Below, in pieces: positions 22,130 through 33,122 of a stretch of DNA of 64,000 nt. Location of the stretch: positions 434,001 through 498,000 of the forward strand of contig JACKQL020000002.1 of the NCBI GenBank assembly GCA_018296165.2. Direction: 5' to 3'. The position numbers were made by a program, and so were the translations under genes. Under the pieces are notes generated by a model. The model searched no databases, was not told the origin of the DNA, and saw only the letters and a program-made list of their open reading frames with translations. Numbering within the stretch: position 1 is the first letter of the stretch; the number at the start of each line of letters is the position of its first letter. Source of the DNA: Termitomyces sp. T153 (Eukaryota; Basidiomycota; Agaricomycetes; Agaricales; Lyophyllaceae).

Positions 22130-23145
22130 ATGGGAAAACTCAACATCGCGCACCACAAGTCCTATCATCCCTACAGGAGAGACAACATAGAGAGAGTCCG
22201 TCGAGATGAGGAGGAAGCACGGCAGAAAGAGGCCCAAGAAGAGGGTAGAATGATGCTTGCAGTAAGTTTTCTATACCGTCTCAAACCAAGTATTCTGATG
22301 GCCGACTCAGGATGCAGAAGCGCGTATAGATCAACTCAGAGAACGTGCCGGGCTCACGGAGAAGGCTCATAAGAAGAAACGGAAGGACGAAGACCTGGAT
22401 AAAATAATTGCCGAGGGAAGTTCGACACGGGAAGCGGTCCTGCCAACAACTGACGGTCATATCAATTTCTTCGAGGACTTAGAGCATGTACACGTCTATC
22501 CTATTCTGGCTAATCTATCGTCTGAGTCCGTTTCATAGGACTCTATCGCAGCTGCCATACGTGCAACGAGGAAGGCGGAGCCGGTGGAGACCGATAAAGG
22601 AGTTCCATTGGCACCCTCTGAGAAGGATCTCAAACCCTGGTACTCAGAGAGAAGAAAAAACGAGGATGAGGAAACGACCGATGAACGAAGGTATCTCATA
22701 ACCAAGCAAACTTTGTTGGCGGTATTCTCATCTCTCATTCAGGAAACGAGATGCAGCGCGCAAGTTCGTACATGACCCTTTAACTTCAATAACAAAAGAA
22801 CTTGCTTCACTGTCTTCGGTTTCTTCCTCCTCGAATTCAAATCGCCGGCCTCGCTTACCTCCTCAAGTTTCCCAGGCTCCATCTGATGTCCATGCTCGCC
22901 TCACTCGCGAATCTAGTGAACGCGAGCGGGCTTTGGAGCTTATACGGCGCAAGAAGCGGGAGATGGAAGGCAGCATGACTCCTAGCACAGTGCATGGGGG
23001 CGTTGACCAAGGCTATGGCGACGTCTTCAATCGCAAAGAAGTTGAGGAGGCTCACCGCTATAGAGAACGACGATGGGACACGCAGGACCATGACCGCGGT
23101 CGTAGTCGACTGCATGTTCATACTGAACGACGACGGTTCCGATAG
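22130..23145 (+). CDS. CIR_N domain protein (LENG1-like)
   Basis: ATG 22130 starts MGKLNIAHHKSYHPYRRDNI followed by ERVRRDEEEARQKEAQEEGR, the CIR N-terminal (CIR_N) motif (K-S-W/Y-H-x-x-x-x-x-N-x-x-R-V-x-x-D-E) of LENG1-type and CIR-type proteins linked to splicing and transcriptional co-repression. Four exons, with introns after MMLA (22262), after EDLEH (about 22486) and inside DERRKRDAA (about 22692). The rest is highly charged, Lys/Arg/Glu-rich and helical, with LAPSEKDLKPWYSERRK, a feature shared by LENG1 relatives, and an Arg-rich end (HVHTERRRFR). Probably a nuclear, spliceosome-associated protein. The exact role in fungi is inferred. Confidence 0.82.
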
Positions 23146-25026
23146 CCTACAGCGCGTCCAAATGGCTTGAAGGCATTGTTCACATCTCATGTACTAGTAT
23201 ATCATCATTTCATGGGAACCCGATTGTTCTGCTACGTTTCATGATACTCCTTCATTTATCACATCAATAAGCTGAAGACAATAGTAGTACAGCCGCTCCT
23301 GCCAGGATGCAAGATACATAAACAATGGTGAATGAAACAAGCCTTAGCTATTACTTAGCGGAGGTAGATATCCGAAATTGTAACATTGTAACATGCGACT
23401 TTGTAGGTCGCAGGAGGACCAATGAACTTCAATCAAAAGTTGACTGAATGTTGAAAACGTTGAACGCTGAACAACGAACGCTGAACAATACTTGTTCGTT
23501 GACATAGTGGCGACTCAGTCGATGAAAGATCCACATTCGTACATCCGTTGTTGATGGGAGATATCTGTCGTTGGCAAAGTCTGGTGTTCTGCCTCATACA
23601 GCCATTTCATAATATTATTCCAACTAAACCCATGGCATACGATATCAGAAAGAGTAGAGCGCATTCAGGGAGGCTACTAGAGATCTCAGACACCGTCAAA
23701 ACGCGTCGAGGATCGTAAAATGAAATAAGTATGTAGACAGAGAAGTTCCTGCGGAGAGGTCGGAGTTATGTATACATATCACCGATTTTGAAACTCAGTA
23801 GGTTCACCACCGTCAAGCTCAAACCTACTATTCATGATTGAAGAAAATACTGGGACGGAACCAAACGAGGTGAGTAGATTGACATAATACTCAGGTGAGA
23901 ACAACATTAAACAATTAGAGAGATCCGATTCGGAGACATTATGCATGTTTGTACTCGAAGAGGAGACATCTACAAATGGTCTGCTTGTATTACAACAAAT
24001 TTAACTTTTTAAAGTTTAAAGAATAGGATCAAACTCAATATTCAATATTCAGGCTCTCTGTTTCATCACTTTCTACTTTATTCTATATGACGGTCGACGC
24101 TCATACCAAGTTAAATCCGCATAGCTTGAATCCGGAATGATTCATAGCGAGTGAGGATCAACCCAAACCCGACCTCTCGCAAACGTCTCCTTCGGTTTTG
24201 GAAGATAGTAAGATCATAATCAAAGTCTACTCACTACCAACTTGCTCGTTTATCTGCCACAGTATTAGTCAAGTGATTTTTCATCCCCAGCTCAAGAACG
24301 ATCATCAACTGACGTTATACTAGGATTGCATCCTCGCAGACGCCTCGGTATTCATCGAGATTCATTTCGTGTACAAGGTCTGCGGTTGTCCCAAAGAGCT
24401 ATGGAAAATTGAAGTAGTATATCTATGCCTTGTCATACTCATACGTGATCTCTGCCAGCATCGCTAGTGGTGAGAGTGGATAACTCAGAATGCCTGAGAA
24501 TGTTCATCTTAGGCCGGTCCGAGATCTGTCCTCCTGACCTTCCTCATGGTGCTTGGAGGCCTGCCATCAAACCTATGCTAGCTCAGGCTCCTGTTCTCTT
24601 GTGTACTTCCCCATGGCTCTTTTGGACGGCATAGAGAGCTCGTCTGATTTGGAACGATACCTCCATGGGATAAAACGTGCTGTTCATCACAAGATGCCTT
24701 ACGGAAGGGTATGGTTTATGTATCTATTCTTCATCACAATGTTCACAAAGCAATCATAGAGATTCATGATACGTTTCATAGATAGGTTGTCATCAGTTCC
24801 TCCGCACTTCGATTACAATCAAATGTCTAGTTCCTACAAGTGGGTCGCCTGCTTATCTTATTTCTAATACTTCTGATCAAGAATAACTAGATATCGGCTG
24901 GCGAAATGTCGAGAAGCTTATCTCTTTTTCACCCATGACGGGTGGACAGATTTATTCTGGGTACTGCGTCATGAAACCGTCCGGAAACGTATCCTGCACC
25001 TACTGTCATCAGAAAGAGAAGCATAT
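23146..25026. other. Long spacer with possible 5' kinase exon
   Basis: No long coding frame. At about 24950-25050 the plus strand reads TDLFWVLRHETVRKRI and HLLSSEREAYMMANVECG, which could be an upstream exon of kinase K2. A 68-residue frame at 24553-24759 is not recognised. Confidence 0.4.
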
Positions 25027-26502
25027 ATGATGGCCAATGTAGAGTGCGGTACACTTGGTTTTATGCAACAAACAAAAGACTTACACCTTATTAGGTTGTT
25101 CCAGTGGTGCGAGGAGGTCTTTGAATTTTTCAAGAAGCAAGTTAAACGTCACTTCAAACGGCAGGCGTCGGTCGAATTGCAACAAGTACTTGTGGATGCC
25201 ATGGATGAGCTGGTGGAGGTTGTATCATATTCTGATTCCTTTGCTATCTTCTAAAAGATAAGTCAGGTTGTGCGAGGCACAGACAACAAGCCTCACATTT
25301 TACGATTTGATCAAGCTGTGCCAAAGAACCTCGTTGTTTCCGAATAGTTTTGTCATTCCCTATCCGGAAAAGTTAGATGATGAAGCCATTGAAACGGGGG
25401 GCTCTGCGCGAGTATTTTACGGTTATCATGACCAAAAGGAAGTTGCGATCAAGGAGTACAGAATGTTTGCGAATCGGATACCTGAAGCCAAGAAGGTACG
25501 TCGTTCGAGTTTTGGCAGGTATAGTCGCTCTTTCTATACCTTTTACCAACAGCGTTTGTTGAAAGAGGCTTACATCACAAAAATATTGTATCATCCTAAC
25601 ATCATTGCCTTTGTTGGTGTCGTTATGGAACCCCTTCGTATCGGCATCGTTGTTCCTTGGATGAGGAATGGTAACATAATTAGCTATTTAGCAACTTACA
25701 CAAGTTTAGAAGTGTCGAGAAAAGAACTGGTATGCATGCATCCATTTTTCTAACCCTTAGAACTCAATTCTAATATTGATGGTAGCTTGAACAAGTGGCA
25801 GATGGCCTCCATTTCATCCATGAATACGGCATTGCTCACGGAGACTTGAAAGGAGTCAGTCTCCAATTTGAAACTGTAGCTTCTACCTGATTTCCCTGAT
25901 TTGCTGCGTTCATCTTCAGGGCAACATTCTTATTAGTGACGACGGAAAGGCTCTTCTGTCTGATCTCGGTGTAGCTGCTCTTCAAGAAAACGTTGAGCTG
26001 GTACCTACCTCTGACAGTACACCAAGATAGCGAACGCTTACCATCCAACACTGCAAAGACGCCCTGCGAAAAGGTGGATATTCAGAAGATCAATCCCCAA
26101 GCCTGTTTTCGCGACTGTCAAACATCTCCTGTGGAGGAACTTATCGGTGGATGGCACCGGAACTTCTGATACCTGAAGTATTCAACTACAAAAGTGGAAA
26201 GGCCACTTTTTTAGGAGATGTCTTCTCTTTTGCAATGCTTGCCATAGAGGTTTGACAATTTGATTGTTTCAATTTGACCTCGTCACCTGACATAATCAAT
26301 AGGTTTATACTGGAGAGCCTCCTCATTGCTCTGAGACCAGAGAGCAAGCTGTCCTTAAAACCATCTCTGGGACACGCCCGAAACAACCATCCAATATGCC
26401 AAAGCCCGTGTGGTTGCTCATTGAACATTGCTGGAAACAAAAATCGGACGAACGTCCCCTAATGTTCGATGTCTACAGTAGCTTGGCGTGTATACCCTAG
26501 TT
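25027..26502 (+). CDS. TKL-type protein kinase (K2), DLG variant
   Basis: Kinase of the same broad group as K1. N-terminal helical exon FFKKQVKRHFKRQ, then RTSLFPNSF, equivalent to the KSGLYP motif of its relatives. Next come glycine loop GGSARVFYG, VAIKEY, LYHPNIIAFVG, catalytic loop HGDLKGGNIL with Asp present, SDLGVAAL in place of DFG, GTYRWMAPELL, and C-lobe WLLIEHCWKQKSDERP before a TAG at 26500. Introns near 25496, 25731, 25855, about 25999 and 26250 keep frame. The intron after GVAALQEN needs a short (42 nt) removal, without which a TAG falls in frame. The start is uncertain and earlier exons may lie in 24950-25050. DFG to DLG keeps the metal-binding Asp, so activity is possible. Confidence 0.72.
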
Positions 26503-27410
26503 GGTGTACTATGATCAACTATGATCATGGGTAAATTGATTTGAACGGATTCATGATGAACTTTGGTACTGGATCATTGCACATGTTAAATGCACAAACT
26601 CAAGAGCCCGGAAACATCCATACCCTCTTACGACTTCAGCAAGATTTGTGAGATGCCGTGACAGTCAGAGGTCAGCCCTAAAGACTTCCTCAGGATGGAC
26701 TTAGTCTTAGTTGGTGTGTGCTACCCTCGTCAAGATGGACTCTAGCGTTGTAGAATTGCAAAGCAGTAGGAGACGATTATCAATGTTGATACGCCGCCAC
26801 CATTCGTCTCAAAAAAGGTCACCCATTACGACGCAAGTTCATTGCTAAACCTTGCTGAACGTATTCTCCCGAATCAGACCTCGATGATATCAGTTGACAA
26901 TCAATTATATATGCTCAATGACCGTTTACTGCGATTGATGTGGCTGCTTCACTTTTCTCATCACTACTCACATCCCAAGCCCGTTAGCTACTTAGCTTCA
27001 GACTGGGGATACAATACTGACGGTCACTCAATTTGTACGTAAAGCGTCACATGTACTTGGGTCAGGAGCAAGTGACACGGTTCAACTCTTCAAACTTCAA
27101 CAAAATCTGGACTCCGCTGAAATAATTCTATTGGTATCAGACATTTCAGTGTGACCTGTTATGCATCCTGTTATGCATCCTGTTATGCATTGCATTCAAA
27201 GTTCTGCCCCTGAGAGGAATCCTTCGTGCTTCTCGAATTGCACTGACAGCTAAGGTTGATTCAATACTCATAGTGAATCGGTCTGGATATGGATTCAAAG
27301 GCTATAAATCACTTGCATTGAGTCAGGTAGTATGAATAAGTCTATAGCAAACAGACGACGCCTCATACTACCAGCAAAGGTCCATGATAAGGCTAATGGA
27401 AGTTAGTTCT
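26503..27410. other. Intergenic, short direct repeat
   Basis: Contains three direct copies of CTGTTATGCAT(CC) at about 27158-27190. No gene recognised. Confidence 0.5.
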
Positions 27411-28045
27411 TCATGGATCTAAGGTCCAGACTTGGTTAGAATTGTTATCTGTGCAAATCCAGGTTTGGACCACATTGCTGTCCACATGAGCACCGTTGGT
27501 CAGATCGAGGCAAAATCCTGAGTCGTTGTTATCAACGCGATTGGAGAGGGGACTTGCGATGAGTGCAACACACCTTGACCAAGAAGAGCAATCCTCTGAT
27601 CACCTGTGTAAAACCAGGTTTGAGCAGGAAGGTCGTCGAAGCACTCCCAAATCTTCATTGGAACGCCGTTGGCAGGCTCTGTGATGGATGAACAAGCGTA
27701 TGTAAATAAATTCTCCCGCGATATTTTTCTTGAACTCACCGGAACCTGCATCGAGACAAAAGTTATAACTGTGGAGTTTGACAGTGGTATTCCCAGGCAT
27801 GATATCCCACATCTGAGCATTGCTTCCATTGCAATCGAAACTAGTATAAAAAGACATTGACACCAAGTGGTCATGATGTAGTAGCAAGATTCTCACATCT
27901 GGACGGGCGTGCCGTCAGTAAAGTTCGCTCCGCGAACGTCAAGACATTTCGTTGTGTCACCGTCAGGGTGGATGGGTTGCCCACAATCGGCAGACACGAG
28001 GACGGGCACAGAGACGAAGAGGAGAAGAGCAGAAAACTTGAACAT
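27411..28045 (-). CDS. Secreted ricin-B-fold (beta-trefoil) lectin
   Basis: Small secreted carbohydrate-binding protein. ATG 28045 begins MFKFSALLLFVSVPVLVSA, a clear signal peptide. The beta-trefoil repeats follow: CLDVRGANFTDGTPVQI, then FDCNGSNAQMWDI, FCLDAGSEPANGVPMKIWEC, and FDDLPAQTWFYTGDQRIAL, and a third FCLDLTNGAHVDSNVVQTW with a final NSNQVWTL before TGA. Each repeat keeps the QxW core (QMW, QTW, QVW). Four exons, with introns at about 27842-27899, 27680-27746 and 27537-27590. Only the lectin domain is present, with no attached enzymatic domain. Such proteins in mushrooms act in defence or cell-wall sugar binding. The ligand here is unknown. Confidence 0.88.
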
Positions 28046-29083
28046 CTCCGACAGGTGGATTGGAAGCTGCGATGACTTGGGTGAACTAGAAGCAGTAAAC
28101 TGAGGGCCTTATATATCCTTGAGCGGCGGTAGAAGCGTTATACCAACGGAGAAACAAGCCCGAGACTAATGGCCTGAATAGTACGTCGGTCTAAACAGAA
28201 GAACACGAGAATCTCACAACGGCCAGACCTCTCCGATTGACGAAGCATAATTTTTTAGAGGGTGCGCTGTGCGGTACACGACTTTGGTTCGTCAACGTTA
28301 TGACAGAGTCAAAAATACTCGTTGCGCCGGAGTCCACGCAGTTCAACCAAGAAATGTCCAAAAAATAAGATCTACTAGTGCTAGGCAATGCATGAAAAAC
28401 ATGCACTTCCATTGCGTTTCTTTAGGGTTCTCCTGCGAGAAACCAACAATTGTCGTCGAAGGATGTGGCAAAAAAGGAAACCAGTGTAATTTTGGATGGG
28501 CCGAGAAGTCCAGAGGTTCGTTTCATGTCGAGTTTGCCGCGTGGATATGTGCTATAATTGCCGTATCACATGAGAATCCCAATTCGATTCTCCGTGACTT
28601 CACATAAACATCCTTTCGACGAGAAGGAGTTGAAAGTTCAGTATACCGACACATTCCCAACTTAAAACAATCAGTACGACCAATTTCGCCCCTTCAGCCG
28701 CTATAAGAGCTGAAAGTCGAGCGCCTAATGATTACTGCGCCACTTGAGCTGAGATATCACCAGTCACGAAAGGCAAGCCGAATAGAGTCAATGTCGCAAT
28801 GCAGAGTGTTCCTTCAGGAAATCTCACCTTGAACGATGGTGATGGGCACTGTGACCTAATGGATGAAAAAAGATGATAAACATCGGAGGATGGCTTGTGG
28901 TACTCGGTAGTTTTATATCGTGAGTCATGCACAGTTTATCCGTTCCACAAATTGATATGCAGATATCAGCGGCGTTCATGCCTCCTTCAAACTCTTCGAT
29001 TATTTGTTTGTATAATCTAATCTGATAAATCTCATTAGTTCGCCAAGTCCGACCATCTCATGGAGTCTTGACCATCTTCAACA
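28046..29083. other. Intergenic, no gene recognised
   Basis: Promoter of the lectin gene (minus) and of the F-box gene (plus). Open frames of 60-112 codons here lack recognisable motifs or good splice continuation. Confidence 0.45.
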
Positions 29084-31143
29084 ATGTTGTCGTTGCCTAC
29101 CGAGCTGTCACTATCTATTCTTTCCTACCTTCCCTTTGAGACTTTGGGAGATCTTTCTGTCTTATGTCATCCATGGAGGAGATTCATGAAAACTCATGAA
29201 AATACAATTTATCACCAAGCTGCTTTGTCGCATGGATACGTATCGTTGATCGGACCAACGATCGAGGAAGCAGCGAGGCGCTATTCTCAAAGGTCAATTG
29301 GGAGTGTTAATAGTTGGAAAGATTTATGTCAGTCTTTCTGTACCCTCTAAGTTACTGGGTAACTCTGACTTACCACAATCCGCAACAGGTCTGAAACGTC
29401 GAAGGATTGAAAGGAATTGGTCAGGAATTGGTCCGTCGAAGATTACAGTGCATCAGGGAACAGGGAAGAATGTGCATCGCATCAAAGTTGACGAGAAAGC
29501 TGAATATATCTTGACGACTTCAATTACTGGAGGCTTGTTAGTGACGGACTTGCAAGATGACAGGGTATTGTGGTCGCTTCCCGATGTGAGAGTCCTTAAC
29601 CATTTTTGCTTTAATATGATCGACTCAAAGACACATCCAGAGCCATGTTCGTCCCTATGCTCATTGCGAGTATGGTGAAGGTTTTGTCATCTTCGATTAC
29701 ATCGATGGATCCAAAGAAGTCTGGCGACACGTTCCAGACTGGAATGATGAAGAAGCTGCAGCAGTGGTTTCAGAGGCCACGCCGACCCCGCGCCAGCTCC
29801 GTGTCTCTCGAACAGCAGCAGAAAGGCATGGAACAGAATCAATAGAATCAGCCCGTGGCCACTTCCGACCATGGGCCATTCTGCGCTCGCCTCTCACAAC
29901 ACGTGCGTTCCGATTCTCTTATCCGACTCTCGGCGCAGCAGGCTGGGATTGTATATTCCTTTGGGATGTGCGGACAGGAACCCTTATCCAGACGATCGAA
30001 CAGATCCAGTCTGGGGAACACAACAATGGTGGTGGGGCTCAAGACCAGGTAGCAGCAGCGATGACAGCGCTTGATTTGCTTGGGGATATAAACTACATTG
30101 AGGTCTCCGAGAAATACGTAATACTCTGTGGCAGCCATTTTCTACGTCTGTTCTCTCGTGCGACTGGGAGGTTTGTATTGGACATCTGTTCATGGAAGCA
30201 TCCTCTTTCGATGTGGCATTTGTCACTGTCGCCTAATAGGCCTACCCGCGAAGCCTGGAATGGTGCGAGTTTGGTTTCGCAGGAAGTCGTATGCCGGCGG
30301 GTGCCCATGCCCGAATCGCCCGAAGTAGTAATCGATGAGTTCATCGCTGGTAAGTCACTCGCTTCCAGTGATCAGTGTTCGATGGACTCAATTTGTTGGT
30401 AATCGACAGTTCACATATCATCCTGCGGGTCTCATCTGGCTGGTCTTATGTTGAGCTCCAGGCTCATTATCATCCATGATTTTGAGAGGGCATTACAACC
30501 CGACGTCAAGGTCGTTGACCTCTCCATTGAAATTCAATTAGGTTCTCCATGCCTCTCATCACGATATCTGGCCTTTGAGAACGGTCGGATATCTGTTGTC
30601 ACGGTACGTTTCTTTCTCAATAATTGTGCCGTTCTCGATCATAATCCGGCGTTCAGAAAACGGGAGTATACATCATCCAACCAGACTGGCTTAGTCTTTC
30701 GGCCGAAGGCGATTCGCCTCCAAAGGTCTCAATATATCGCGTTCCGGTACTCGGTGATACGTCTTGCCTGGGAGCGGTTTCATGCCTTCAAGTGACAGAC
30801 ACCGGTCTGTTCTTGAACTGGGACACGGATTTTCTTCCGACTGAAGATAACGACGGTGCTCTGGAGCTGATGAATAACGCGTTTTATAATACTTTGTCCG
30901 ACCAAAGGCGGTCTGCGAGTGAGTTTGCTTCCTGTGAATATACTGTTGGCGTCAATGTGTTCATATCTTGATAAGGTGTTGGAAATGGGTTCCCAGTGAC
31001 ACTTGTAGACGTTGACGGCAAGTCGTCCATGCTTTGAATGCACATACAATAGTTTGACGGATGATACGACAGAACCGGATCTCGATCCAGAGTCCTCGAC
31101 GGTCATCAGTATCGATTTCATGCCATGTCCAGGTTCATCATAG
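29084..31143 (+). CDS. F-box protein with beta-propeller-like C-terminus
   Basis: ATG 29084 begins LPTELSLSILSYLPFETLGD and LSVLCHPWRRFMKTHENTIY, a canonical F-box (LP-x-E-L-x-x-x-I-L-S-Y-L) for Skp1 binding. After it come blades with WD-like features: ILTTSITGGLLVTDLQDDRV, FVIFDYIDGSKEVW, WDCIFLWDVRTGTLIQTI, EKYVILCGSHFLRLFSRATG, and a late FENGRISVVT, LNWDTDF. Introns near 29329-29390, 29587-29650, 30351-30409, 30604-30658 and about 30919-30975. The last junctions before TAG 31141 are uncertain. Probably a substrate receptor of an SCF ubiquitin ligase. The target is unknown. Confidence 0.78.
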
Positions 31144-33122
31144 AGTGAAACTCTTCAAATGAAAAGAGCTTGTGGAAATAATGGATTCTTCATCTCTTGA
31201 CCATTGGCTTGCAATATGGTATCGATTGGCATACATAACCTTAGCCCTGTATTGTAAATGTATTGGGTGAGGAATGAATCAAGACAATGTACATGAGCGA
31301 CGATACTCCGAGGGTGCCGTTCGTTTAAAAAAAGATATGGGATGCGTCCCAGGATTGAAGCATCTCAATACCTATCGACAGTAGTAGTTATCGCTATATC
31401 CACACTGCCGCCATCATGACGACCCTATTCTGTTAGAAAGTTCTTCTTGAGTGAGAGTTGTGCAATCAGATTGCTATGGATTTGGAAAGAAAGCGCTGAA
31501 AACGTACCGTAATGATGATGAAGCTAGTTTGACATTTACCCATGCTGAGTAACTAGTATAAGTATATCCTTTTGTTCGTCTTGTTGTTGATAAGTCTACT
31601 TTTTTATATGTATGTTGGTCCGAAAGCGCCTAAAAGCCTCTGAGCTGCGACTGATTAATCGATTATCCTTCATGATGCATAAGGGTATACGTATGATCAC
31701 ATCAAAAGATACGCCATGGCGAAGTCACAAGAGTCAGATCACTTCCAGCCACGAGGCATTTGCATCTGGCCTGTGAATCTGGTCTGGGCGTCTGAACCTG
31801 GCCACGTAGGCGTTTGAATTTAAATCTCCCAAATGCGACCCGCAAGGCGATTTCATAGCCTCTACTCACTTTCGGAGATCGAGTCCATGCTGATTCCTAG
31901 ATCTCCTATTTCTTCGAAATCTTTCCATATTCTTTTCGAACCTGGTATGATCTGGTGTTCCGGTGTACCGTATGGGTATAATCATCGATCACAGGAGTTG
32001 TATGGGAGCTATATCCGGAATTCTGGCTGAAATGGCGGTGAATGTTGACTCTGCCTCACGCTCTGGAGGATGAGGCCGAACGACTTGGATGAGGTGTGTC
32101 GAAATCCGATAATTCTTGTTAGGGGTCATACATCATGGCGTGATGGATTTCCATCTGGGGCATGCACACGTGTTATTAGGGCAGCTTCTGGCGCCCTTGA
32201 AGAACACGCCGAGTTCGTGCCATATAGACGTTAAGTACACGACGTCAACATCGTGGAGAGATGTCAAGTATAGGAAAGAAGCGTCTATGTAGATCAGTCG
32301 TTGGTCATTAATTATTATTGACGACGAAGTCGCACAACAACAAAGGGGTCGGGAACATCGGCGGCTCCTCAATATCTAAAACAGCGCCGTGAGTGCGCTT
32401 TACTTATTATTACAGCTCAACCAACAAGAATTTATGCAATGACTTTCGCGGGAAAGGAGAGGTCGCCATGCGTTGAGCGTGTGATTAGGTGGTAGCATGT
32501 CAAATGTAATTGAAGCATAAGCTCGGCAAGTTCAGCATGAGCATTGTGCACTCTTTGTTTGAGTGCGTGCAAAAGCCTCCGTTTTCGCGCGTTTGACGAT
32601 AAGGGGGCTGTTTCCGGTACGTGCGCCGGTCAGGATGATATGATGGAAAAGATCATTGATTCATGGCGCCAAAATTAACGTTGACAGCTGACAATGAATT
32701 CAATCAAGGTTCCCACGGCCAATAGGCGCTGGTGAAGTCATCCAAGCCATCTTCCACAAACGCCTATCTGGCCGATGGAATTGGAAAATTCTAGTCACAA
32801 TTTCCATGAACCTGATTACAAAGAGATGATGCTGTACGGGGCCGGGAGATCTTCTCGGGGCTGTTATATTACCAGTTCTACCGTGCCACACTCGGCAAAT
32901 CAGCAGATCACGTGGAAATGTACATACATAGCCTGACGGATGGATACGACGCCCCCGAGTTGTTCGGCTACCCTGCTACCGTCCGCGCCGATGTGCACTT
33001 AAAGCCTAGTACCAGGTCACGCAGTTCTCGGTCTGATATTTCCCATTCTTTGTGGTATAGCATCTCCGCGGCTCTTATTCTGGATCTCTTTATTTTTTCG
33101 GGTCTTTATCCTTTGATTTCTA
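31144..33122. other. Intergenic, 5' region of Zn2Cys6-kinase gene
   Basis: No gene recognised in the first 1.8 kb. From about 33010 the sequence resembles the promoter of the Zn2Cys6 copies at 2750-2838 (shared CTCTTATTCT and TTTTTTCGGGTCTTTATCCTT motifs), so the duplicated unit includes its promoter. Confidence 0.5.

Noticed and set aside
27150..27195. CRISPR-like short repeats
   Set aside because: Three direct copies of an 11-13 bp unit without spacers in eukaryotic DNA: a simple tandem repeat.
27411..28045. Two-chain ricin-type toxin
   Set aside because: Only a signal peptide and a beta-trefoil lectin domain are present, and there is no catalytic chain in or beside the gene.
28269..28607. 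112-codon plus-strand frame between the lectin and F-box genes
   Set aside because: No motif, no signal peptide and no splice continuation. The composition looks non-coding.
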